Of a DNA stretch of 64,000 nt, positions 1 to 9,479 are shown one piece after another (positions within the stretch are counted from its first letter, which is position 1; every line of letters starts with the position of its first letter). The position numbers were made by a program, and so were the translations under genes. The stretch is from Ignavibacteriales bacterium. Its GTDB lineage: Bacteria > Bacteroidota > Ignavibacteria > Ignavibacteriales > Ignavibacteriaceae. The stretch spans positions 1,054,001-1,118,000 of the forward strand of contig JADJEI010000001.1 in the NCBI GenBank assembly GCA_016709155.1, written 5' to 3'. A model generated the notes under the pieces. The model saw nothing but the letters and a program-made list of their open reading frames with translations, was not told the origin of the DNA and did not search any database.

Positions 1-870
1 AGCTAATTCTTCTTTTAAAACTGCTTTCAGATTAGCTGCCGCTTCGGTTTGGTTTTTGTGTGCGCCGCCAAGCGGTTCAGGTACAATTCGATCTATAATT
101 TTTTGTTCAAGCAAATCGGTAGAGGTAAGTTTGAGCGCTTCGGCTGCTTGTTCTTTGTATTCCCAGCTTCGCCATAAAATACTGGAACAAGATTCAGGAC
201 TAATAACAGAGTACCAGCAATTTTCAAGCATTAATATTCTATTGCCAACACCAAGACCTAAAGCGCCGCCGCTTGCACCCTCCCCAATAATTACTACAAT
301 AATCGGAACACGAAGGCGGCTCATTTCAAAAAGATTTCTTGCGATTGCTTCAGCTTGCCCGCGCTCTTCAGCTTCAATCCCGGGATAAGCACCCGGAGTA
401 TCGAGCATTGTAATTACGGGTTTGCCAAATTTTTCTGCAAGCTTCATCAGCCGCAGTGCTTTACGGTAACCTTCGGGGTTTGGCATTCCAAAATTTCTGT
501 AAAGATTTGATTTTGTATCCCTCCCTTTCTGATGTCCTATAATCATAACCTTGAAATCGTCTATCATTGCAAAGCCGCCGACAATAGCTTTGTCGTCGCG
601 GTAGTTTCGATCGCCATGAAGTTCGACAAAATTTGTTGTCATTAAATCTATATAATCGAGTGTGTAAGGTCTATCGGGATGTCGTGCGAGTTGAACGCGC
701 TGCCAGCGGGTAAGATCTCTGTACAGCTCTTCTTTAAGCTGTCTGACTTTGCTTTCTATTCGAAGAATTTCTTTATCAATATCAAGATTATCTGAATATT
801 TTTTCATCTCTTCAAGTTTTGCTTCCAATTCGATTATTGGTTTTTCAAAATCCAGTACTGCTTTTGCCAT
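1..870 (-). CDS. accA: Acetyl-CoA carboxylase carboxyltransferase subunit alpha (C-terminus cut by window edge)
   Basis: AccA is the alpha half of the carboxyltransferase that moves the carboxyl group from carboxybiotin to acetyl-CoA, giving malonyl-CoA for fatty acid synthesis in the cytoplasm. The minus frame is open from an ATG at 868-870 to the window edge (290 codons; the family is usually about 315-325). Recognisable blocks are the N-terminal helix beginning MAKAVLDFEKPI, LTRWQRVQLARHPDRP, a FVELHGDR block, GHQKGRDTKSN, the LDTPGAYPGIEAEERGQ block and GEGASGGALG, which builds the acyl-CoA/biotin site. It starts 5 bases after the stop of the upstream polysaccharide gene, so it probably shares that transcript, an unusual place for a housekeeping gene. 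The product is certain; only the C-terminus is missing. Confidence 0.97.
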   Translation of the reverse strand, partial: MAKAVLDFEKPIIELEAKLEEMKKYSDNLDIDKEILRIESKVRQLKEELYRDLTRWQRVQLARHPDRPYTLDYIDLMTTNFVELHGDRNYRDDKAIVGGFAMIDDFKVMIIGHQKGRDTKSNLYRNFGMPNPEGYRKALRLMKLAEKFGKPVITMLDTPGAYPGIEAEERGQAEAIARNLFEMSRLRVPIIVVIIGEGASGGALGLGVGNRILMLENCWYSVISPESCSSILWRSWEYKEQAAEALKLTSTDLLEQKIIDRIVPEPLGGAHKNQTEAAANLKAVLKEELA

Positions 871-875
871 TTAAT

Positions 876-2848
876 TTATTTACTCCAAATTTTAGTTATC
901 GTTTTGCCAATAATTTCAAGGTCAAGCCATATATTTTGATTTTTGGCATAAAGGATATTCAATTTTTTCATGTCATCTTTTTTAACATCTTCAATAAACC
1001 AGAATCCGGTCAATCCCGGTTTGCCAAGATAAAGTTCTGATTCACTTTCTAAAAAGGCAGGACCAACAAAACTTTTAGAACCTTTAAAGACTGACGGAGC
1101 CTGAAGAATTATATTTCTAAAATCACTTTGCTTTGCGTTCAGTTTACTGATGAAATATATTAAAGGATAGAATGAAAACAAAACCGCAGTTGATACACAA
1201 ATGTCAAATCCTCTTTTCACAAATCTTTGCAGCGGATTGGTAATGCTGTATGTTAGTTCAATCAATGGTAAATCATCCAAAAGCGAAACTTTTGTTTTAC
1301 CAACAATAAAATCAAGGTCGTCACCAATTATTTTAAAATCAACAGAAAGATTCTGACAATCAGAAACTATTGCCATCATTTGATTGTAACTTAGTTCGGA
1401 TGAAAAAATTACTTCGTTAATTTTTTTACTGCCAATAATTTTTTTAACATTTTGAATGCTGCCGAGTACTTCAAAGCCTTGAAATGTTTGTCCGATTTCT
1501 TTATTAGAAGCCGAAATTAATCCTGCTACTGTATGAAAATCTGTATATTTTTTTTCAACTTTGAAGCAATTTTGAGAGATAATTCATTTGTCCCGACTAT
1601 CAATGTTCGCTTTTCTTTTAAGTGATCCTTTTCCCAACCAATTTTAAAAACTAATTTGGCAACTATTCGCCAGATGGATAGAGTAAAAAATAAAATGATA
1701 AATAAAATGATCACCACTGCACGACTGTATGCAAACTGCTTGAAAAAAAATGTGAGCGAGGTCAGCAGGATAAAACTTCCAGCCAAAACTCCAAGATTCT
1801 TTAGTACAGATAATCTATCCTTTTTATAATCTCCGGAAAGCAAAGCGATCAAAACGTAAAGAGCCGCGGGAAGTGTAAAGACAGTAAGCAGATCATTTTC
1901 GGGAAAACCTTTCCAATCACTTATTGATGAGTAAATTTTTTCAGAAATAAAAAGCGATAGATCAAACAGAAGAAAATCTAAAGCGAGAAAGATGAAAGTA
2001 TTTTTTTTGCGACCTGCAAAGGCAATAATTTTTCTAAAATTTATTGCGCTTCGGAGAATCAGTTCTACAATGAATGAACTGGAAAGATGTTTCTTTACAA
2101 ATAAGTGCATCGCGCTGTAAAAAACTTTTGTCTCATCAAGATTGCTTCTTCGGGTGCTTTCACCTTTATAATGAATGATCTGGGTATCGTGTACATAAAA
2201 ATTTTTGAACCCGGCTTTCTGCACGCGAAAACATAAATCAAGATCTTCGCCGTACATAAAAAATTGTTCGTCGAAACCGCCAACTTTTTCATAAACCATT
2301 CTCCTCAACATCATGAACGATCCGGAAATTGCATCTACTTCGTATGATTTATTTTCATCGAGATAAGTAAGGTTGTAGCGAGCAAAAAATCGGTTTTTAG
2401 GAAATAAATTGCTTAAGCCGGTGACTTTACAAAACGATGTCCAGGGTCCGGGGAAGCTTCTTCTGCATGCAAGCTGCAGCGTGCCGTCAGGATTGAGAAT
2501 TTTACAGCCGGCTAATCCTACTTGATTATTTGATTCAAAAAAAGAAAACATTTTAGTCACTGTATCTTCCTGAATAATCGTATCCGGATTAATCAGAAGA
2601 ATAAACTCCCCCTTCGATAAAGCCAAGCCTATATTGTTTGCTTTGCCAAAGCCAAGATTTTTTTTGTTAACAATTAATTTTACAGATGGAAATTTTTCTT
2701 TTAGTAATTCAACGCTTCCATCATCAGAAGCATTATCAACTATGATTACTTCGTATTGAATTCCTGCGGCGGCTTTGTCTAATGAGAGAAGAAGATTTTT
2801 AAGATATTCTTTAACGTTATAATTAACTATGATTACTGAAAGTTTCAA
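876..2848 (-). CDS. GT2 glycosyltransferase fused to a membrane/CoA-binding/sugar-transferase-like module (frameshifted)
   Basis: Reconstructed as one gene of about 657 aa broken by a single-base shift in an A8 run (plus 1548-1555). Residues 1-240 are a GT2 domain (VIIVNYN, VDNASDDGS, NPDT metal site, GGFDEQFFMYGEDLDL), like rhamnosyltransferases. Four membrane segments follow (about 275-400), then a Rossmann-like CoA_binding_3 domain starting RTLIVGTNE. After the shift the frame continues smoothly through VLGSIQNVKKIIGSKKINEV into a polyprenyl-phosphate sugar-transferase-like tail with SFVGP and KPGLTG. The tail lacks the KFRSM and DE(I/L)PQ blocks present in the complete transferase at 3604-5000, so it is probably not catalytic. 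The gene lies between DPM-type and accA genes in the polysaccharide cluster. The shift may be an assembly error, phase variation or decay. Confidence 0.8.
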
Positions 2849-2860
2849 TTTAGTTTCAGG

Positions 2861-3583
2861 TTAAAGTTTTCCAACCAAACTTCTTAAACGTAGTTTCCAC
2901 ACCATAGTAATTGCTTCTCGGACTATTCGTTTCGACATTTTAGATTTACCTTTCATCCGATCTATAAAAATGATGGGGATTTCTTTTATTCTAAATCCTT
3001 TTTTAAATGCTTTGTATGTCATTTCAATTTGGAAAGCATAACCATTCGATTTAACCCGGTCAAGATTAATTGTTTCGAGTACTTTTCTTCTGAAACATTT
3101 GAAGCCGCCCGTAGCATCTTTAACCGGCAAACCTGTAATAATTCTTGTATAAATATTTGCAAAATAACTTAACAGCAAGCGGCGCATAGGCCAGTTGACA
3201 ACGTTTACACCATTGCTGTAACGGCTTCCAAGCACAAGATCATTTTCTTGAATAGCATTTAAAAAGTTTGGGATTTCTTTCGGGTCGTGCGAATAGTCGG
3301 CATCCATTTCAAAAATAAAATCATAATTATTTTTAAGCGCAAATTTAAATCCTGCAATGTATGCAGTTCCTAGTCCCATTTTTTTTTCACGCTTGATTAA
3401 ATGGATCCTATCGTTACTTAACGCTAATTGTTGAATGAACTCTGCCGTTCCATCCGGTGAATTGTCATCAACTATCAGTATATCCGGATTTGCAGAACGA
3501 CTTAATAAATCCGGAATAAGCTTTGTTATATTATCAAGCTCATTAAATGTCGGGACGATTATTAGCGTTTTATTTTCAGTCAT
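2861..3583 (-). CDS. Polyprenol-phosphate mannosyltransferase-like GT2 (DPM1 family)
   Basis: A 240-aa soluble GT2 enzyme of the dolichyl/polyprenyl-phosphate mannose (or glucose) synthase type, which moves a sugar from a nucleotide donor to polyprenyl phosphate at the inner face of the membrane. Visible marks are VPTFNELDNI at the N-terminus, VDDNSPDGT, MGLGTAYIAGF, the metal-binding MDADYSHDP, and the C-terminal IPIIFIDRMKGKSKMS block. There is no C-terminal membrane domain, which matches the short DPM1-like form. It starts with ATG about 20 bases downstream of the sugar-transferase stop and ends 12 bases before the next GT gene, so it is operonic. Sugar specificity cannot be read from the sequence. 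Confidence 0.88.
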   Translation of the reverse strand: MTENKTLIIVPTFNELDNITKLIPDLLSRSANPDILIVDDNSPDGTAEFIQQLALSNDRIHLIKREKKMGLGTAYIAGFKFALKNNYDFIFEMDADYSHDPKEIPNFLNAIQENDLVLGSRYSNGVNVVNWPMRRLLLSYFANIYTRIITGLPVKDATGGFKCFRRKVLETINLDRVKSNGYAFQIEMTYKAFKKGFRIKEIPIIFIDRMKGKSKMSKRIVREAITMVWKLRLRSLVGKL

Positions 3584-3603
3584 ATTTTTTTAATTAATAA
3601 TTG

Positions 3604-5000
3604 CTATTGACCTTTACCGAACAAAACTACAAAAATTGTTCTAAGCAGGATTTTAAAATCCATTCTTAACGACATGTTTTCAATGTAAAAAAGATCGTAC
3701 CTTAATTTTATTTTAACGTCTTCAATTGATTCATCATATTTATGCTTAACCTGCGCCCAGCCTGTTATTCCAGGTCTAACTTTTAATCGCCTTTTATAAT
3801 AAGGAATTTCCTTTGATAATTGTTCAACAAAGAAAGCTCTTTCGGGCGCGGACCAACAATGCTCATTTCACCTTTGAGAACATTGAACATCTGTGGTATT
3901 TCATCAATGCGAACTTTGCGAATAAATCTGCCAACACTTGTAATTCGTGGATCATCTTTTTGTGACCAGACAGGACCAGTATCTTTTTCGGCATCTTTTT
4001 TCATCGAACGAAATTTCAGGATCCGGAAAACTTTTCCGTTCTGCCCAATTCTTTCTTGCTTAAAAAATATACTTCCTTCGCTGTCTATTTTTATTGCGAT
4101 AGCAGAAAGTAAACAAATTGGAAAAGTGATTATCAAAATCAGTAATGAAGCAATTATATCAATAAGCCGCTTTAATTTTTTTTCCCATTCCGGCATTAGC
4201 TCCGGCATAATGTCTATCAACGGAATACCATAAAGCTGAGAACTTCTCGCCTGACCGCTAAGGATTTCATAAAGATCAGGTACTATTTTCAGCCCCACCC
4301 CTTTATTTTCACTTAACGAAATTACTTCCACAAGTAAATCGTGATTTTCTTTATCGAGCGCAATTATCACTTCTTTAATATTTTTCTCATCAATAAATTT
4401 AGGAAGATCAGCTACATGCCCGATTACAGGAATATTCCGAAACTCCTTTTCAATGTTTTCATCGTGAACAGCTATGTAAGCAACAACATCAAGTCCTAAG
4501 GCTTTGTGTTCAATAATCTGATTATGAACTTCAAATGCTCTTTCATTAAAGCCAACTATCAAAGTATTTTTCCTGCCGAAGCTATGGATGATTAATCTGC
4601 GTTGTATTGCACGAATTAAAAGTCTGCCGCTTCCAACGAAGAAAAGAAATAATCCCCAATAAATAAAAATTAATATTCTTGAGGAACTCGCAACATTGTG
4701 TGAATAATCATCGACAAAAATGAGGAAGAACAAAATAAAAATTCCTACGAAAGAAGCTTTGAAGAGAGTTGATAGTTCATCAAATCTTGAAGAAGCAAAC
4801 CATGTGCGGTACATACCGACAAAAGTAAAAATCAAAAGCCAGTAAAAATAAACCACAAACATCGGCAGGAAGAATTCCGGCATAGTAAGTAAATCGAACC
4901 ACCCGGACTGAACACGAAAATAAAAAAAGACATACCACGCAAGGTTGATGGAAAGAAAATCTATGAGAAGGATCAATATTTTTTCGAAGGGTTTGGACAT
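3604..5000 (-). CDS. Polyprenyl-phosphate sugar-1-phosphate transferase initiating polysaccharide synthesis (frameshifted)
   Basis: A WcaJ/WbaP-type initiating enzyme that loads a sugar-1-phosphate onto undecaprenyl phosphate at the inner membrane. The reconstructed protein is about 465 aa: membrane segments in residues 10-130, a CoA_binding_3 domain (TLIVGFNERAFEV), a further membrane helix, then the catalytic core with FKQERIGQNGK, KFRSMKKDAEKD, RKVRIDEIPQ and SIVGPRP. Reading is lost just after GPRP, where one base seems missing near plus 3843-3846; the next frame supplies the expected FFVEQLSKEIPYY, RLKVRPGITGWAQV and a terminal TAG at 3604-3606. All catalytic blocks are present once the shift is repaired, so this is the likely first-step transferase of the cluster. 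Confidence 0.87.
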
Positions 5001-5015
5001 TGATTAAATAGACTG

Positions 5016-6009
5016 TTAATGAGATTCTTTATTAGGTAAAAAAATACCTAAGCTATATCCCGAACCCCACAGCAAGTGCATAATAAAAGTAAAAATAGCT
5101 ACTATTGGCAAATATGGAATTTTACGTGGAAATAGAAAGAATGCCGTAAATAAAATATTTATACTAAAATAGAAAGTTAAGAACCAAAATAAAGCTGAAA
5201 TTCCAATGATTTGAAAAAATGATAATGTCGTTAGTGTAGTAATAGTAAGAAAAAAAACAGGTGATATTAAATGACGTATCTTGATTGAATTATAATGTTT
5301 TTTTTGGACATTTACCCGGAGTATGCCGTATCTAAAAATTTGTTTAAAAATGAAAATAAAGAACTTCTGGCAAAGTAGTAAGTTATTATTTCCGGAGTAA
5401 AGAAGATTTTAAAACTGGCTTGCCTAACTCGCCAATTAAATTCTGCATCTTCAGAGATTAAAAGGTTTTCTTCGAATAAACCTACCTTCTCAAAAATTCT
5501 TTTTTATATGCTGCATATACCACAGTATCAACAAATCTTTTTTTTCTGCTCCACCTGTAAGCTGCACTTGCCATAGCGAAGGGAGATTCCATTGTCAAAC
5601 CAATACATTTTTGAATAAAAGTTCTGCTTATATTTATCTGAGTTCCTCCAACAACGAAGATATTTTCATCGCTCAAATATTTATTATTAAAATGAAGAAA
5701 ATTTTTATCTATTTCTGTATGTGCACCCAAAATTACTATCACCTCATTATGCGCAGATTTCACACCTATGTTCAATGATACCGGTGTTTTTCTGTGTGGA
5801 TTTTTAACTAAAAAAATATTTTTATACTTTTTAGTAAATTGTGTAACAATTGAGTCTGTTGAATCTTCTGACATTCCATCAACCACAATAATTTCGATTT
5901 TATTTAAATCATAATTCTGATTTAAAATCGAATTTAAGCAACCAGAAATATACTTTGATTCGTTATATGCTGGAACTACTATAGTGAAACTGTATTTTTT
6001 TTCGTTCAT
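5016..6009 (-). CDS. GT2 glycosyltransferase, ExoA-like (two frameshifts)
   Basis: The first 175 aa are a normal GT2 domain (VVPAYNESKYI, VVDGMSEDST, then an ILGAHTEI metal-site region). Two one-base shifts then break the frame. Restoring a base in the A5 run at plus 5492-5496 gives FFEKVGLFEENLLISEDAEF, the expected acceptor-site block. Restoring another near plus 5343-5345 gives FRYGILRVNVQKKHYNSIK and a long hydrophobic C-terminus ending at a TAA at 5016-5018. The repaired length is about 331 aa with C-terminal membrane segments, as in ExoA-type glucosyltransferases of succinoglycan synthesis. It follows the Gfo/Idh gene in the polysaccharide operon. Donor and linkage are unknown. Confidence 0.78.
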
Positions 6010-6044
6010 TCGTCTTTAATTTAAAGAAAAAATAATTACTCAAC

Positions 6045-7043
6045 TTACACCAAAACTTTTTTGCCTTTTGAATTAAGAGACAGTTGAGTTGCCTCAAGAA
6101 TTTCTACCACTTTTAATCCATTCTCTCCACTGGTTAAAGGTTTTCTCTTTTCGTTTATCGATGAAACAAATTCTTGAACAGCAGATTGTAGAGCCTCTGT
6201 CTGTTTTAATTTTGGAGAGTACATATCACCAATACGATATTGAACTAAAGCCTCATGAATACTTTCAGAGGAATTAATCTCAATCCCACTATCATAAACT
6301 TTGATTTTTTCAAAATTTTCTAAATCATCGAACAATAGCATTTTTTTGGACCCCCCTATAAGTATTTTTCTAATCTTAACAGGTGACGTCCAATTCACAT
6401 TTATATTCCCAAAACAATTTTCACTAAAATAAATACAAAGCTGAGCAATGTTTTCCTGTTTTGAGTAATTAGCGACACCATTAGCTGAAATAGCTTCCAC
6501 CTTATATTTAGAAAGTAAATATAACATTATGGAGATGTCGTGTGGGGCAAGATCCCAAATAACATTGATATCATGTTGAAATAGTCCTAGATTTATTCTA
6601 ACGGAATCAAAATAATTTATATCACCAATTTCGTTATTAATAATTAAACTTTTAATTTTTTGTATCGCCTCTGTATAAATAAAAGTATGGTCAACAAAAA
6701 TATTAACCTCGTTTTTTTCAGCTAATTCTATCAGTTTTTTAGCTTGAATTGAATTTAGAGTGAATGGTTTTTCTACCCAAATGTGCTTATGATGTTTAAG
6801 TGCTTCTTTAGCCAACAAATAATGTGAATGAACGGGAGTTGCGATTACCACTGTTTCAAGGTCGGAACTCAATAATGATTCATAATCAGGAACGCTCCAG
6901 ATATTTGGAAAAACTTTTTGTACTTTTTTTATTCTATCTTTATTTTGATCATAGCAAAAAATTTTATCTATTTTATCACTTAAGCTGAAATTTCTAACAA
7001 GATTAGGTCCCCAATAACCTAAACCAACTATTCCGATATTCAT
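6045..7043 (-). CDS. Gfo/Idh/MocA sugar-nucleotide dehydrogenase (WlbA/WbpB-like)
   Basis: A 332-aa NAD(P)-dependent oxidoreductase. The N-terminal Rossmann fold shows GIVGLGYWGPNLVRNF; the active-site lysine lies in the usual VEKPFTL motif; DLAPHDISIM follows in the catalytic half. Its place inside a surface polysaccharide cluster suggests it oxidises C3 of a UDP-HexNAc(A), as WlbA and WbpB do, preparing a rare amino sugar. No matching aminotransferase or acyltransferase is visible in the window, so the pathway is incomplete here. It is separated by about 35 bases from the GT2 gene downstream and 58 bases from the GT4 gene upstream. The family is certain and the substrate inferred. Confidence 0.85.
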   Translation of the reverse strand: MNIGIVGLGYWGPNLVRNFSLSDKIDKIFCYDQNKDRIKKVQKVFPNIWSVPDYESLLSSDLETVVIATPVHSHYLLAKEALKHHKHIWVEKPFTLNSIQAKKLIELAEKNEVNIFVDHTFIYTEAIQKIKSLIINNEIGDINYFDSVRINLGLFQHDINVIWDLAPHDISIMLYLLSKYKVEAISANGVANYSKQENIAQLCIYFSENCFGNINVNWTSPVKIRKILIGGSKKMLLFDDLENFEKIKVYDSGIEINSSESIHEALVQYRIGDMYSPKLKQTEALQSAVQEFVSSINEKRKPLTSGENGLKVVEILEATQLSLNSKGKKVLV

Positions 7044-7101
7044 TTCCTGTTCTCCAAATTTAAAATTGTTATAATATTGTTATACTATCCGATAAAACTT
7101 A

Positions 7102-8304
7102 TCATTCCTTTTTAATCAAGTTAAACCCATAATAAAGTCTCTGTAATTCTTTCTTGTCTTGTTCCCAATTATATTTGTTTAGAACAGCATCATACCCGTT
7201 TTGCCCAAATTTCATTTTTGAATTCAGCATATCGTAAATATGGTTTGCAAAACTCTCTGGATTATTCGATTCAAAAACTTCTCCGCAGTCAGTCTCTCGA
7301 ACAATTCGAGCCAAAGGAATAGCGTCTGAAACGAGGACTGGTTTAGACATCCGCATGTATTCAAATAGTTTATGTGGGATCGTTGTATTGATAAAATCGT
7401 TGTTTGGCTGAGGGATAATACAAACCGAAGCTAATGAAATAAAATTCGCTAAATTTTCATGTCCAGGCCAATTAATAAACTTAACATAATTATTCAGTAA
7501 TTTTTTTTTACACAAATCTTCTAAATAATTTTTATGACTGCCTTCGCCGATAATCATTAGCAAGGCATTAGAAATTTTTTCTTTTAGAATTTCCATCGCT
7601 AAAATTGGCGTATCCAGTCCCCTATCAGGACTGACTGTTCCGGAATAAAGAATGACCTTTTTATCGTTATAAATTTTTGAAAATGAAGTATCATTTGATA
7701 TCACGTTAAAAGTTTCGAGACTTACTGTATTTGAAACAATAAATATTTTATTTGGATCAATTCCTCCTGCAATAAGTCTATCTTTATTCTCATCAATGAC
7801 CACAATAATTTTGTCGCAATGCTTGATACAAAAATTATCCAGATATCGTGCTAGTTTATAATTTTTAAAAATGAAATTTATTATTCCTTTCTTATCAAAA
7901 TATTTCAATGCTTCGGGATAATTTTCGTGCATATCATAAATAATAGGCAACCGGAAAAAAAAATTAATCATCAAAGCCAATGGCACCATCGGTAAATCGT
8001 GAGCATGAATAATTTTCGGCTTAATCCTAATGACAGTGAGGAATACTTTAAGAACATATCTAGGATTAAGAAAAAAAGGGAAATTAAAAATTTTATTTAA
8101 ACGATAGGAACTAAAAAGTGCTTTTACCCTCTCAATTCTGCAATAAGGAAAATCTGGAGATTTTCTTTTATCATATTGATTACAAATAATTGTAATCTCA
8201 TATCCATTTTCTGATAGAGTCTTAATTTCTTTTTCAATTCTGATATCCGGTGGAAAGACCGTTTGAGAAAGCATCAGGATTTTTTTGTTATTAAAATTAA
8301 GCAT
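7102..8304 (-). CDS. GT4 family glycosyltransferase
   Basis: A 400-aa GT-B fold enzyme. The N-terminal acceptor domain has LSQTVFPPDIRIEKE and IIHAHDLPM; the C-terminal Rossmann domain has ILYSGTVSPDRGLDT, LLMIIGEGSH and the nucleotide-sugar-binding HKLFEYMRMSKPVLVSD stretch. It retains sugar configuration and adds a sugar to a growing lipid-linked repeat unit at the cytoplasmic face. Its first bases overlap the end of the upstream GT4 gene by 8 bases, which points to translational coupling. Intact, with no sign of damage. Sugar and linkage cannot be predicted. Confidence 0.9.
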   Translation of the reverse strand: MLNFNNKKILMLSQTVFPPDIRIEKEIKTLSENGYEITIICNQYDKRKSPDFPYCRIERVKALFSSYRLNKIFNFPFFLNPRYVLKVFLTVIRIKPKIIHAHDLPMVPLALMINFFFRLPIIYDMHENYPEALKYFDKKGIINFIFKNYKLARYLDNFCIKHCDKIIVVIDENKDRLIAGGIDPNKIFIVSNTVSLETFNVISNDTSFSKIYNDKKVILYSGTVSPDRGLDTPILAMEILKEKISNALLMIIGEGSHKNYLEDLCKKKLLNNYVKFINWPGHENLANFISLASVCIIPQPNNDFINTTIPHKLFEYMRMSKPVLVSDAIPLARIVRETDCGEVFESNNPESFANHIYDMLNSKMKFGQNGYDAVLNKYNWEQDKKELQRLYYGFNLIKKE

Positions 8305-9475
8305 GGTATGTTTCTAAAACTTTTGTATAAACCTTGATTACCTCTTTGGCAGAATTCTCCCACGTTAAATTTTTAATAGTTTTATAACCCTTTAAACCTA
8401 TTTCTTCACGAAGTTTCTCACTTTCAATTAGTGGAATAAGCTTATCAATAATTGAAGAAACATTTTTAGGCTTTACCAAAAAGCCATTCATGCCATCTTG
8501 GATAAAATCCGAAACACCTTCACCTTCTGTCCCAATTACGGGCTTTTTGAATGACATCGCTTCAAAATATACTACACCAAATGCCTCATCCCAGCTTGGA
8601 AGAACAAAAATATCACAAATATTCATTAGGTGCATCATTCTCTCATGACTTACCTCCCCGCAAAAAGTTACTTTCCTTTTAATATTCAATATTCGTGATA
8701 AATCTTTCATTTCGTCTAGTTGGGGGCCCCCTCCAGCGATTATAAATTCGATGTGCAGGTACTTCTTCAGAATTATAGATGCAGCTTCCAATAAATATCT
8801 TAATCCTTTACGTTCGTACAAAGTTGCAGCAAAAAGAATTTGGATGCTTTCATTTTTAGGTGAATTGAAACTTAGTAAAGCTTTCTCTTCATAGCCGTTA
8901 TAAATGATATTCACACCATCCTTCCCAGATAGTTCAAAAATCTTTTTCTTCATCACTTTGGAAACCGTTATTACAGCATTAGCCTTTATTATAGCTTTAA
9001 TAGAATTTCGATATCGTTTTGGATACTTCTGTATTGAATACACAGTCTCACCGTGAACAGTAATCACAAGAGGAACCCTAAATAATTTTGAGATAAGAAA
9101 TGCTCCTAAATCATTGGGAGTACTTCCATGAGCATGAATCATGTTAATCTTTTTAATCTTGGTTAATTTCCAGACTGTCTATATTGAAAAAAGTGCAAAA
9201 AAATAACCCCAAAAATTTTTAAAAAGTCCATTCGGTATTGCAAGATATTTTGTGTGGAATATTTCCACCGAATCTATTTTTTCAAAGTAAGAAATTTTTT
9301 TAATCTTTCTCCAATTTTTTGATAGGCGACTTAAAAAAAAAGGAACATACGGAATTGGTGCGATTACCTTTACATCAAGACTTTTTGCCAATTCTTTAAC
9401 CTGACAATGAACAAATATGCCAGATAAATACATGATAGAATTAGGATACATTGATGAAAAGATTAAAACTCTCAA
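8297..9475 (-). CDS. GT4 family glycosyltransferase interrupted by an in-frame TAG
   Basis: Two open segments lie in the same frame, parted only by one TAG (plus 9179-9181, codon 99). Upstream is the N-terminal acceptor half (RVLIFSSMYPNS, SGIFVHCQV). Downstream comes the continuation MIHAHGSTPNDLGAFL, then ILFAATLYERKGLRYLLEA, FIIAGGGPQL, and the donor-site LPSWDEAFGVVYFEAMSF. Read through, the protein is about 392 aa, the normal GT4 length. No frame change is needed, so a single substitution (TAG for TAT/TAC, CAG or TGG) would explain it. TAG is used as a genuine terminal stop elsewhere in the window, so recoding is unlikely. It sits 4 bases downstream of the flippase gene. Either a sequencing error or a nonsense allele. 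Confidence 0.82.
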
Positions 9476-9479
9476 AGCC

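Noticed and set aside
876..1379. Separate 167-aa gene
   Set aside because: Its frame joins upstream sequence without a start signal and completes the preceding protein after one base shift.
3820..4233. Plus-strand 137-aa ORF
   Set aside because: It is the shadow of the sugar-transferase gene on the opposite strand.
9179..9181. UAG recoded as an amino acid
   Set aside because: TAG also ends complete genes here (for example at 3604-3606), so a standard code with point changes is simpler.
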